A DNA stretch of 64,000 nt from Schlesneria paludicola DSM 18645 (GTDB taxonomy: Bacteria; Planctomycetota; Planctomycetia; Planctomycetales; Planctomycetaceae): assembly GCF_000255655.1 (NCBI RefSeq), contig NZ_JH636435.1:870209-934208 (forward strand), written 5' to 3'. The position numbers and the translations under genes were made by a program. Under the pieces are notes generated by a model. It ran no database searches and was not told the origin of the DNA. It saw only the letters and a program-made list of their open reading frames with translations. Every line of letters starts with the position of its first letter. Positions within the stretch are counted from its first letter, which is position 1. This document shows, one piece after another, positions 39,991 through 48,963 of the stretch.

Positions 39991-40620
39991 ATGTTCGACG
40001 GACGCGTGCCGACGATTCTGCTCTTTGGAGCTCCCGGCGTCGGTAAGGGAACGCAGGGAATGATTCTCGGCCAAATTCCCGGCTTTTATCATCTGTCATG
40101 CGGCGACGTGTTTCGCTCGTTGAATATCAATTCCGAGGAAGGTCGAGAAATCTACCAGTTCAGTTCGCGAGGGCAGCTTGTGCCCGATGAGCTGACGGTC
40201 AGAATCTGGACGAAAGCCCTACATGGACATATCGCCGCGTCGCGCTACAAGCCGCCGGACGAAATGCTCGTTCTCGATGGAATTCCGAGAAATCCGAATC
40301 AGGTCGAGATGTTGAAGAATACGATCAATGTCCTGGCCATCATCCATCTCATCTGCAGCGACGAATCGCAGATGATCGATCGGATTAAGCGTCGCGCGAT
40401 TCGAGAGAACCGCGCCGACGACGCGAATGAAGACATCATTCGCACCCGGTTCAACGTCTACCGTCAGGAGTCAGAACCGGTCATCAATTGCTATTCACCA
40501 GAAATCATCAAATGCGTGGATGCCATGCAGTCTCCGCCCGAAGTTCTGATGGAGGTCCTTCAACATCTGGTGCCAATCCGGAATCAGTGGCTGGCGGACC
40601 TGCCTGAACTGCCCATGTGA
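39991..40620 (+). CDS. Adenylate-kinase-family nucleoside monophosphate kinase
   Basis: 209 residues. P-loop GAPGVGKGT at 13–21, NMP-binding features SCGDVFRSLN and RGQLVPDE, and the Adk signature VLDGIPRNPNQVEML in place of the usual F-P-R. After RIKRRAIRENRADD the chain goes straight to the terminal helix, so the zinc or long LID insert is missing. This is a short-LID form like eukaryotic AK1 or UMP/CMP kinases. The nucleotide specificity cannot be assigned. It is not in the usual secY–adk ribosomal context, so it may be a second, specialised kinase. Confidence 0.85.
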   Translation: MFDGRVPTILLFGAPGVGKGTQGMILGQIPGFYHLSCGDVFRSLNINSEEGREIYQFSSRGQLVPDELTVRIWTKALHGHIAASRYKPPDEMLVLDGIPRNPNQVEMLKNTINVLAIIHLICSDESQMIDRIKRRAIRENRADDANEDIIRTRFNVYRQESEPVINCYSPEIIKCVDAMQSPPEVLMEVLQHLVPIRNQWLADLPELPM

Positions 40621-40673
40621 TGTCACGTGCGACACGGAAAAGGCGTCGTTCCGATGATTCGAGGAACAATGTG

Positions 40674-41651
40674 CTACGACAACGAAGTGGGCGTCAGCAA
40701 CTGCAGACGCCCCAGCTTCATGCCTTGTTGGGCCATGACGTCGCGGATCGCCGGGCTGCAGAGTAGATCACGCTCAAAAGCCCGCAACTCTTGAAGTGGA
40801 TCAAACCACGGATCGCTCGGCCCACGCGCGGCCGCATCGGGCGGGTCGCCTGGATGGATTCCAACCTCCGTCGTTTCGACACCACGAGCCCGCCTCAAGA
40901 ACGCGGTCATGGTCGCTCGATCGATTCTTCCCGCGTGCGCCGTCCCGAAGAATTGATCGGGAAATCGAACCCGCGATCGTCGCATCCGCCGCAAGAAACG
41001 GCTCGCAAAGTATCGCTTCACCAAGCCGATGCCCCATTCGAATAACCGCCCCTGCGTGAGGACGGTTCGAACCAGAGCAGATTCACGGGCGACGCGACAA
41101 ACCGGAATCTGATACCGCTCCATCATCTCAGGAATCATTGCGGCGATCGGGGGAAGCAATTCAACGTACTGGTGTCCATTGAGGTGCGACGGTCGCAAAT
41201 GATGGTCACACATCCACTCAATCTGAGCGTTCAACTCGTCGGCAACTTTTGCGACTTGAGTTGGCGTTGTGCGGCGGAATCGCGTGAAGACCGCGCCAAT
41301 TCCCGGGAATTCGCCGCGTTCATTCAAGAGCTCTGCAGGATACCGATCACCCGTCAGCGGCCGCCCCTGGGTCAGATTCAAATGAACTCCCAGGTCAAAC
41401 GGCACGTCAGGGTCGCCCAGTTCTTGTCGAACCGAAAGTGACTCAAGACGACGGACGGCGAGATCCTGCAGCAAACCTGGCCACTCGTGACAGGCTTCGG
41501 TTGCCGCCGGGGCATTCGACAAGAGCGACGTGCTTGTCAGAACGCCGTGACGAAACGACTTGAGAATCCCTGCATTGACGGCCGCGTTCATTCCAAAATC
41601 GTCGGCGTGAAAGACGACTCGACAGATCGGTCCAGCTGACGCAGACATCAC
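40674..41651 (-). CDS. ChbG/HpnK (YdjC)-family deacetylase
   Basis: 325 residues. The YdjC fold is shown by HADDFGMN at 15–22 (metal Asp/His), DLGVHLNLTQGRPLT with a metal His, and PSHLNGHQYVELLP in the middle. The family removes acetyl or similar groups from N-acetylated sugars; HpnK acts in hopanoid-linked biosynthesis. It overlaps the stop of the upstream GT2 gene by four bases (ATGA), so the two are translationally coupled. This pairing favours a sugar-lipid modification role, but no other hopanoid genes lie nearby. Confidence 0.88.
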   Translation of the reverse strand: MMSASAGPICRVVFHADDFGMNAAVNAGILKSFRHGVLTSTSLLSNAPAATEACHEWPGLLQDLAVRRLESLSVRQELGDPDVPFDLGVHLNLTQGRPLTGDRYPAELLNERGEFPGIGAVFTRFRRTTPTQVAKVADELNAQIEWMCDHHLRPSHLNGHQYVELLPPIAAMIPEMMERYQIPVCRVARESALVRTVLTQGRLFEWGIGLVKRYFASRFLRRMRRSRVRFPDQFFGTAHAGRIDRATMTAFLRRARGVETTEVGIHPGDPPDAAARGPSDPWFDPLQELRAFERDLLCSPAIRDVMAQQGMKLGRLQLLTPTSLS

Positions 41652-42484
41652 GCCGCGATCCTGTCCGACTGTGGAACGTCGCGAGGAATCACGGTCCCTT
41701 CACGGATTTGATATCCGCCACGCATCGATCGCAAACGAACACCAATTACGTCGAGCAACATTGGGATGGCATTCCGGCTGAGCGAAATCGTGGTCGAATA
41801 GTCATTCACCAGCGTCACAGGGACCGTCTCAAAAGACAGGTCCAACAAGTGCGTGAGGTAAACGACCTCTGCATCAAAGGCGAAGCCGTCAATCGTCATT
41901 CGTGAAAAGATTTGTTGCGCGGCACCAAGACTGAAGACCTTCAGTCCGCACTGCGTATCGGCGACTTTTCGCGAAACAAGCACTCGCATCAGGGTACGAA
42001 ACACGGACGAAGCGACCGTTCGCATCCACCGGCGTTCCACGTGTGATTCCGCTCCCTCAACCGTGCGGCTGCCAAAAACACAGTCTCGGCGACCCGCGTC
42101 AATGACCGCAAAGGCAGACTTCAGCGCCGCCAAATCATATGGAAGATCCGCGTCTGTAAACGCCACGACGCGCCCGCGAGCGGCCAGCATCCCGGTACGG
42201 ACGGCAGATCCCTTTCCGCCATTGACCTTTCGAATGGTCGAGAACCGTCGCCCATAGGCGTCCGCTAATGTCGCGGTGGCATCACGGCTGCCATCATCGA
42301 CGACAAGGACTCGGTAGTTAATCCCCCAAGAATCTAGTTGCTCTTTGGTGTCAGCAAGCGTCTTGGGCAGACGTGACTCTTCGTTATAGGCTGGTATCAC
42401 GAGCGTCAGATCATGGTCGGCGACATCGACGTCGATCGATCGAACATTGGGAATTACGATTTTCTGGCGTCCTGCCAAACTCAT
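41648..42484 (-). CDS. GT2 family glycosyltransferase (dolichyl-phosphate glucose synthase-like)
   Basis: 278 residues. GT-A fold motifs: VIPAYNEESRLPKTL near 30, VVDDGSRDATATLA near 61, GGKGSAVRTGM near 89 and the metal-binding DAD at 111–113. The later region (QCGLKVFSLGAAQQIF, DAEVVYL) matches the polyprenyl-phosphate hexosyltransferase group (ALG5/DPM1-like). It probably transfers a sugar from a nucleotide sugar to a lipid phosphate at the cytoplasmic membrane. It lacks extra membrane helices. It is coupled to the deacetylase gene, so the product may act on the same lipid-linked sugar. Confidence 0.88.
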   Translation of the reverse strand: MSLAGRQKIVIPNVRSIDVDVADHDLTLVIPAYNEESRLPKTLADTKEQLDSWGINYRVLVVDDGSRDATATLADAYGRRFSTIRKVNGGKGSAVRTGMLAARGRVVAFTDADLPYDLAALKSAFAVIDAGRRDCVFGSRTVEGAESHVERRWMRTVASSVFRTLMRVLVSRKVADTQCGLKVFSLGAAQQIFSRMTIDGFAFDAEVVYLTHLLDLSFETVPVTLVNDYSTTISLSRNAIPMLLDVIGVRLRSMRGGYQIREGTVIPRDVPQSDRIAA

Positions 42485-42681
42485 ATCGGTGCGCTCCTCG
42501 CCCGTCTGGAAGTCATTATCGAGCCGGCGCTCGCTAAACCTGCTTCACCTGAAAACGTAATCGATCCCTCAATGCGCGTCTATTCCGAGTTTCATTGCGT
42601 AACCCTTCACGGGTAAATGATTTCAATTCCGCAGCTGACATTATTGTAAAGTAGCCATCGGCACGACCATTTCCAACGGTA

Positions 42682-45600
42682 TCACCAATGGAAGGGGAAT
42701 CGCGACGTCGAATGAGCGGGAATATTTTGTTCGTGATCCCAAAATCGCCTCCAATCCTCCCACGACACATCATGTAGTCGGAACACCAACGCCGTAATCG
42801 GCAGTGGATTGAGTCCGCAGGCGCGCGCCAAAAAGCGGGGACGTGGATGCGTCACGGGGACTTCGTCGAGCGGATAATGGATTTCGGATTCATACGATCC
42901 ATTGGGCCAGATCACAAGCCCAGACGGTGCGATGTCATACGGATGATGAAATCCATTTGGACGATTCGACTTGTCCGACTTCGGAGGCGCCATTTTCGAG
43001 AGTTCACCTTCGATTTGCTCCCGCACCAGGTCAACGGCTGCCAACTTGTATAGGCCGGTCACCGCCACCTTGAAGACATCGGCTTCGTCCGGCTCGATCT
43101 GATCCAGCCATCCCGCCTGACGAACGACTCCGATCAACCATCCGGCTTGCTCCGAAAACTCCAGCTGCGCCGCCTGCGAGAATCGTGTCGTTTCCTTGAT
43201 TTCGATCAGAACGCGATTGGTCGTCAACTCAACCTGGGTGATGGTGAAGCAGAAATCGCGGAACGTTCGACTTTCGCTCAGCAGCGCAATCAACTCTCGC
43301 TCAAAGAAGTGCCGCACCGCGGCAGACTCGTGCTGCAATCGAGACACAAATTTGGAGACGTTATTCTCTGCGGACGCCCGCGCGTCGCGTCGCGATGCGC
43401 GGCGTTGTTTGGCAAACAGACGCGGAATCGTCCCCGAATGAAATCCAGGGCGCAGCAATCGCAAGAGCGTCTCGCCGTGCTCGCCAATCAAAACCGGTTT
43501 CAGCTTCGGTGAGCGATTGGCCTTGTAGAGCTTCCAATTCTCTTTCAATTCCCAGGCCAGGAATCCGAAGACGCCGGGAACGCTGGTCAGGATTAGCAGG
43601 GTGATTGTCGAGGCGGTCGGCTTGTCGAAGAATTTTTCAAGTACCGTGAAAATCGGATACGTCAATGTCGTCAGAACCAATTTGTGCGACACGGTCACGA
43701 CGGGGAAATGCTTGATCGGATTGACCTGCGGCTCAATCAACAGTGTCACGCAGAACCGGACGACACCATGGATGAACGACCAGACAAGTCCGATGACCGC
43801 TTTCACCCCCAATGTCAGATTGGATTCACCGCTGCGAAATCGAAGCCATTCATCGACCGCGTACAACACGCGCTCCAGCCCATCCATCAGGGCGTGGAAG
43901 ATATCGATAATCAGGGTGAATAACCCCATCAGCAGATGAACTCGAATGCGATACCACGTTCGCGCGAAAAACTCGCGTGCCAGCTCTTCGGTGTCGCGGC
44001 CAACCCGCGAGTTGAGCACCAGAAACGAGAAGAGGAAGATCGCCAAACCCCACCAGCGGTTCAGATTGTCATAGAGGCCAAACCAGGGTAGCGCCCACCA
44101 GAACACGAACGTGGCGACGAGTGGTGCGAGCACAAACCGACGCATCAGCATCATCGGAAAGCTTTTTAAGATGCGGTCCACCCACCACAAGCGGAAAATG
44201 GCGCGGGGAATATCAACGACCGCCACCCGCAGCACAGTCCAACCCGTCTTGAGCAGGCCGATCACGCGACGCCGAAATCCCGGAAAATGCAATAACGAGA
44301 AGATCACCAGCCCCAGCAGGAACATCGCCTGATGACTGTAGATGATGTCAACATGCTTGTGGGCATGCGTCACGGCATGCAGGTCATGTATGACCGGCTC
44401 TTGCACGACCGGGACGTCAGGAACCATTTCATCGACGGCCACAGGATCGACAACCGGATCGTGATGGGAAAAGGCCTGCTCTGCGAGTACCGCTTCTGGT
44501 GACGGGTTGACGTCGGCAGCGTGCGGCTTGGCGGGATGAAGGAAAGGCAAATGCTCAGCAGCCACTTCAATCGTTTTGAGCAGCAGAAACGACAGCCCGA
44601 AGGGCAGTGCAATGTATCGCACCAGAAACCGGCCCCAGGGAAGCCCGAATGCCAGCGATGTCGCTTTCTGGAGCCACCGCAAATAAAAGGGGCCGCGCGG
44701 ATAGACGCCGTCGAGCTTCGCCGCCATCAGACGGTCGGCCCTCAACAGCGGATCTCCCGAAAGAAGTTCGTCGAAACCATTCAGATCGGCCATCTTCAAC
44801 TGGTTTCGCGAAACCGTGTCGCGCAGACTTCCCAGAGTGATGAACCCCCGATGGACGACCCCATCCGCCAGTTCATGGACCATTTTCTTTAATGAAACGC
44901 GTTCCACAACGCTCGATGGAGCGAACCCAGCCGCATGCAACGCTCGTTCGATCAAAGGCTCGAGGCGCACTCGAAGAATATGTTCGGCCGCATCGGCGGC
45001 GGCGTGCAGCAGCCCGTTCAGTTCCTGACGGCCCGCCGGATCAATGTCGACATTGGGCACTCGCAACGAGGCCGCGCGCAGATGTTTTGACATCAGCACG
45101 ACACGTTGATTCGAAAGCGGACGTTTGAGCGGCGTCTTACCCAGGCTCAGACACCATCGCAGCAGATCAACCTTGTAGATTTCATGCTCGTGGTCGAAAC
45201 AGACGTTCTGCAGGTCATAAAGCAGACGCGCATTGGCATTCCAGAATCCACGTCGAGCTCCCGGCAGTAATTTCTCGAACATCGTGAGCCAGGGACGCGC
45301 GGCATCGTCGCTCATCTCCAATGCCGCTTGCAGTCGGCCGACAATCCGCTGAATTTCACCTTCCAAACGCTCCCTGGCAACTGAGATCAGTGCCTCGGGC
45401 GCGACCTCACACGCGGTCTGAAGTGCAATCGCCGCCCGTGCGTTATTCCCTTTCGCACTTAGCCGGTCGGCTCGTCGCACCAGGCTACCGTATTGCCGGG
45501 CAGAGCGGCGACGCGGCGCGATGACAGGCGCCGCCGCCAGCTTGCTCAGGTCCAGCGAGGGATTCGAAGCGCCAGGACCGGAAACGTCATCCGCCTGCAA

Positions 45601-46281
45601 GTCGCTGGGACGCGTTGCTTCTAATAACGTGATGGCGTCACAATCGGGTCCAATGACCTCGAGTACATTGTCCGATGACGCCAGTGAAGGAAAATAAATG
45701 GGCAGCAACTGTGGCGAAAATGCTTGAAATTCGTGATAGACGGCTACGAACTCGGCGTAAACATTTCGGTCATCATCCGGGCGCAACAGCATTTGCTCGG
45801 CCCGCAACACTCCACGAATCTCGTCGAAGGTGATCTGCCCCAGTTGATCAATTCGATATCGCAACTCGGCAGACGACATCTGGTCAGGACGAGTCCGCTC
45901 GCCCATCGAAAAATCGATACGCGCGTGAAACATCAATTGCCAGTAGTACCGCTGAAGTTCCTGACGAGTCATTGTCGCCAGTTCATCGTCTTCCGGCTGT
46001 GCGACCAGGATGAGTTGATCTGGAAGCCTGGTATTCGTATCAACCCCAAGTTCGTCCAGAGCGACGACCCAGAGGAGGCGGTCGCGGGCAATGACACAGC
46101 ACTTGCGGTGCGGTGGCGGCTGCCAGGGGCTCGTGATATCCAGTTCGTTTTGCAGCACGCGTCGGACAACGCGCGGCATCACAAAGAACACCCCGACTTG
46201 CTGTTCACGCAGCCCCCGTGCAACGTCGATCGCCATTTGTTGCGAGGCGGGAACTTGGGGGGTATTGGTAGGCATTGACAT
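42682..46281 (-). CDS. Large multi-span membrane protein, unrecognised
   Basis: 1199 residues, no family I can name. Three parts are visible. About 1–560 is soluble, mixed alpha/beta, with no known motif (FFVMPRVVRRVLQNELDI, ARDRLLWVVALDELG, a helical region 300–500). About 560–1000 has roughly seven or more hydrophobic segments, including ALPFGLSFLLLKTIEVA, FLLGLVIFSLLHFPGF, FVLAPLVATFVFWWALPWF, LMGLFTLIIDIFHALM and TLLILTSVPGVFGFLAW, with a His/Asp/Val-rich linker around 600–640. About 1000–1199 is soluble (PVLIGEHGETLLRLLRPGF, RVLIEIKETTRF). It stands alone between unrelated genes. Probably planctomycete-specific; function unknown. Confidence 0.8.
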   Translation of the reverse strand: MSMPTNTPQVPASQQMAIDVARGLREQQVGVFFVMPRVVRRVLQNELDITSPWQPPPHRKCCVIARDRLLWVVALDELGVDTNTRLPDQLILVAQPEDDELATMTRQELQRYYWQLMFHARIDFSMGERTRPDQMSSAELRYRIDQLGQITFDEIRGVLRAEQMLLRPDDDRNVYAEFVAVYHEFQAFSPQLLPIYFPSLASSDNVLEVIGPDCDAITLLEATRPSDLQADDVSGPGASNPSLDLSKLAAAPVIAPRRRSARQYGSLVRRADRLSAKGNNARAAIALQTACEVAPEALISVARERLEGEIQRIVGRLQAALEMSDDAARPWLTMFEKLLPGARRGFWNANARLLYDLQNVCFDHEHEIYKVDLLRWCLSLGKTPLKRPLSNQRVVLMSKHLRAASLRVPNVDIDPAGRQELNGLLHAAADAAEHILRVRLEPLIERALHAAGFAPSSVVERVSLKKMVHELADGVVHRGFITLGSLRDTVSRNQLKMADLNGFDELLSGDPLLRADRLMAAKLDGVYPRGPFYLRWLQKATSLAFGLPWGRFLVRYIALPFGLSFLLLKTIEVAAEHLPFLHPAKPHAADVNPSPEAVLAEQAFSHHDPVVDPVAVDEMVPDVPVVQEPVIHDLHAVTHAHKHVDIIYSHQAMFLLGLVIFSLLHFPGFRRRVIGLLKTGWTVLRVAVVDIPRAIFRLWWVDRILKSFPMMLMRRFVLAPLVATFVFWWALPWFGLYDNLNRWWGLAIFLFSFLVLNSRVGRDTEELAREFFARTWYRIRVHLLMGLFTLIIDIFHALMDGLERVLYAVDEWLRFRSGESNLTLGVKAVIGLVWSFIHGVVRFCVTLLIEPQVNPIKHFPVVTVSHKLVLTTLTYPIFTVLEKFFDKPTASTITLLILTSVPGVFGFLAWELKENWKLYKANRSPKLKPVLIGEHGETLLRLLRPGFHSGTIPRLFAKQRRASRRDARASAENNVSKFVSRLQHESAAVRHFFERELIALLSESRTFRDFCFTITQVELTTNRVLIEIKETTRFSQAAQLEFSEQAGWLIGVVRQAGWLDQIEPDEADVFKVAVTGLYKLAAVDLVREQIEGELSKMAPPKSDKSNRPNGFHHPYDIAPSGLVIWPNGSYESEIHYPLDEVPVTHPRPRFLARACGLNPLPITALVFRLHDVSWEDWRRFWDHEQNIPAHSTSRFPFHW

Positions 46282-46620
46282 GTGAGTGTGATCGTTCGAT
46301 ACAGGCTCTCTTCCAGACCGTATTCGCGAAGGGTGCGTCGCAGACTACAGCCTGAACGATGATTGGGCAAGCCGACTGTGCACGATGTACAGCACTTCAG
46401 CCTGAGTAACGAAAAGAACTCGATGCTGGATGACTCATCGAACGATTTTCTCGACACTCAAAACGCAAAAGCGTGCGTTCCCGAAATTACGCCACGTTCG
46501 GAATGCTCGCATCCGTGGTTCATGGAGACAATTCTCGAATCGCCACCGACGGATTAGATCTTGTCGTCGAAGCATGACCTGACGAACTGCAACAAACGAG
46601 AAAAGAGTTATCCGAGAGCA
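46282..46620. other. Intergenic region
   Basis: 339 bases between the start of the large membrane-protein gene and the stop of the MutL-like gene, both on the minus strand. No convincing ORF, repeat family member or terminator was seen. It must contain the promoter of the membrane-protein gene, but no clear boxes stand out. Confidence 0.4.
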
Positions 46621-48459
46621 TTATTCCGGATACATATTCATGGCGCGGTTCCATTTGGTCACCGCCTGTCGGCAGGCATCACGATCTGCGGGCAGTTCGA
46701 GCGGACGGCCTCGTCCATCCATGACAAGTCCGACAACTCCACCATGCACCGTCGCGGTCCGCGGCTTGCCGAGCCCTGAGCCGACGTCAAATCCTCGAGC
46801 CGGCTCCAGATGAATCTCGGCCGATTCCCCGACACCTAACGGAATTCGATTCACGTCACCGCAAATCAGGTCACCAGACTCGTATCGGGAATCTGTAAAC
46901 CGATACCGGCAAATTGACTCGCCAACCTTAGCCTTCCCAGCGGGGGCAATGCAGGTCCCAAGATAGACCAGGCAGTCTCGTTCAAAGACTTCCATCGCAG
47001 CGCGCGGATGAACCGAGGCGAGCACCCCAAGATGCGGCATCATAAAGATGCTGTCTTTTGCGAGCCGTGTGATCCCTTCGGGTTCGAACGAATCAATCAG
47101 CATCATGACGGTCTGCTCCATCCGAGGTGCATGCGACAACACACCACCCGATGCAACCAGCAGATCGAGCGCCATGTTATCGACGATCGAACGGGGCCCC
47201 GATTGCTGCCCGAAGGCGTCGCCGATGGATCGTTGGCGCTGCACCCCGACCAATGTCGTCGCAAACTCTTTGTGCTGAAGGTATGAGAGCCGAAGAGCTT
47301 CCCTTGCAACCGCCTGCTCGAACATCAACGCGTCGAGCGTTTGAGGGATCGTCGTGGGGCGGATCATTTTATTCTTCACTCGATTTCGCAGCGCTCGCTC
47401 GTCGCAGTCATAGGGAATCCAGCGCAGAATTTTCGGCAGCGTCGCCTCGGCCAGGACATTCGAAATCGAATAACTCATTCCCAGATTCGCGCTGACCGTC
47501 CGGTTGAAAGTTCCACCGAACACCGAAAAAACGTCAGTCGTTGCCCCACCAATATCGACACCGACCGCGTTGATTCCATGCCTGTCCGCAATCGTTTTCA
47601 AGATGTCGCCGACGGCACCGGGAGTCGGCATGATCGGGGCGTCGGCCCACGCAATCAATTTGTCGTAACCCGGCGCATGCGCCATCACGTGCTCAAGAAA
47701 CAGATCGTGCACCCGATCCCGCGCGGGGCCGAGGTTCTCGCGTTCCAGAATCGGACGAAGGTTCGGCACAACCGACAGCTCAACCGCATCGCCGAGCACA
47801 TCTTCCACGAGCGCGGCGGCCTGCTGATTTCCCGCATAGATCACTGGCATCTTGTACTGACCGCCGAAGCGCGGCTGTGGCTTGGCGGGTGCGATCAGTT
47901 CCGCAAGCTGGACCACATGCGATTTGGTTCCGCCGTCCGTTCCCCCGGCCAGCAAGATCATGTCTGGACGCAGTTCGCGGATTCGCTGAATCTGCTCGTA
48001 GGGTTTTCGTTTGTCGTTCGATGCCAGCGTCTCCATCACGATGGCACCGGCCCCCAATGCGGCCCGTTCCGCGCTGGCGGCCGTCATCTCGCGCACGACC
48101 CCCGCCACCAGCATTTGCAGACCACCACCTGCACTGGACGTCGAGATATAAAGGTCACACCCCTCGTTGCCCCTCGCGGGGCGAATGATCTGTCCCTGAT
48201 CATCGATCAAGCGACGACCGGCAAGCTCGCCCACTTCCGTGGCGGCATTGACGACACCCATCGTGACATCGGCCGTTGGCTCTTCCACCGTCGTGGGGGC
48301 TTCACCCCGAAACGTCTGACGATAAACGCCATCGATTTTCTCGATGAGAATCGCCTTGGTCGTCGTACTGCCGCAATCCGTTGCCAGAATCACCTGAAGC
48401 GAATCAGGATCGATCACAGGCTTCGCGTGAGAATGGTGATCTTGGCGGCTGGATGTCAT
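46621..48459 (-). CDS. MutL-family ASKHA protein (GlmL-like, glutamate mutase accessory type)
   Basis: 612 residues from the ATG at 48459; an ATG at 48510 would overlap the upstream gene. Acetate/sugar-kinase–Hsp70–actin fold motifs are intact: phosphate-1 ATDCGSTTTKAILIEK near 26, an RELRPDMILLAGGTDGGTKS region, and phosphate-2 VGVDIGGATTDVFSVFGG. The family (MutL/GlmL) is encoded with adenosylcobalamin-dependent glutamate mutase and is thought to be an accessory or repair protein. No mutase subunit gene is in this window. The small gene upstream ends 37 bases before this start, a likely two-gene operon. Confidence 0.85.
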   Translation of the reverse strand: MTSSRQDHHSHAKPVIDPDSLQVILATDCGSTTTKAILIEKIDGVYRQTFRGEAPTTVEEPTADVTMGVVNAATEVGELAGRRLIDDQGQIIRPARGNEGCDLYISTSSAGGGLQMLVAGVVREMTAASAERAALGAGAIVMETLASNDKRKPYEQIQRIRELRPDMILLAGGTDGGTKSHVVQLAELIAPAKPQPRFGGQYKMPVIYAGNQQAAALVEDVLGDAVELSVVPNLRPILERENLGPARDRVHDLFLEHVMAHAPGYDKLIAWADAPIMPTPGAVGDILKTIADRHGINAVGVDIGGATTDVFSVFGGTFNRTVSANLGMSYSISNVLAEATLPKILRWIPYDCDERALRNRVKNKMIRPTTIPQTLDALMFEQAVAREALRLSYLQHKEFATTLVGVQRQRSIGDAFGQQSGPRSIVDNMALDLLVASGGVLSHAPRMEQTVMMLIDSFEPEGITRLAKDSIFMMPHLGVLASVHPRAAMEVFERDCLVYLGTCIAPAGKAKVGESICRYRFTDSRYESGDLICGDVNRIPLGVGESAEIHLEPARGFDVGSGLGKPRTATVHGGVVGLVMDGRGRPLELPADRDACRQAVTKWNRAMNMYPE

Positions 48460-48496
48460 GCGAGATCGATTATGAGAAATGGAAAGCCTCGTGTCC

Positions 48497-48874
48497 CTAC
48501 GACGGAACATCCTCTGACGTCGACCTTGATTGGTTCGGTCGTGGCGCAGTGGCGAGATCGCCGCCTCGCCGCTGAATCTCATCCAATCGTCGGCAAATGT
48601 ACTCGACCGCACCGCGACGTTCCAGAAACGCGGCAAAGTTGCGAACCGCCGACGGATCAACGAGCACCCCCAAAAACGGCTCAAACACGCGCAGGGTCTG
48701 TCCGCCGAGATAGTGAAGTGGCGCCGAGGATTCGATGAACATCTGCGCCGGCAGCGTCATTCCTCGCCGAACGATTTCATGACAGATGAGATCGATCGAC
48801 GACGATTGCTCGGCAGTGGGAACCGCGACAGCGTCCGATTCAACGGCGAATGCGTGTTTCAACCAGTTCCACAT
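48497..48874 (-). CDS. Small conserved-looking protein upstream of the MutL-like gene
   Basis: 125 residues from the ATG at 48874; a GGAG lies 12 bases upstream. No named family. The central helical section (SIDLICHEIVRRGMTLPAQM, FIESSAPLHYLGGQTLRVFE, PFLGVLVDPSAVRNFAAFLE) reads like a genuine small soluble protein, and the Arg/Pro/Ser-rich tail is probably disordered. I recall similar small proteins beside cobalamin-dependent mutase genes, but cannot verify it here. Its stop lies 37 bases before the MutL-like start. Confidence 0.62.
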   Translation of the reverse strand: MWNWLKHAFAVESDAVAVPTAEQSSSIDLICHEIVRRGMTLPAQMFIESSAPLHYLGGQTLRVFEPFLGVLVDPSAVRNFAAFLERRGAVEYICRRLDEIQRRGGDLATAPRPNQSRSTSEDVPS

Positions 48875-48963
48875 CGGCAGTTCGTTCTCCAAACGGAACA
48901 CCGACCGCACGCGAACTCCGCCAGCTTTGACGGTGCCACTTCGAGGGATTCAGTTGGAATAAA

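Noticed and set aside
47341-48738. 465-codon open frame antisense to the MutL-like gene
   Set aside because: No protein-like composition; it is a shadow of the strong frame on the other strand.
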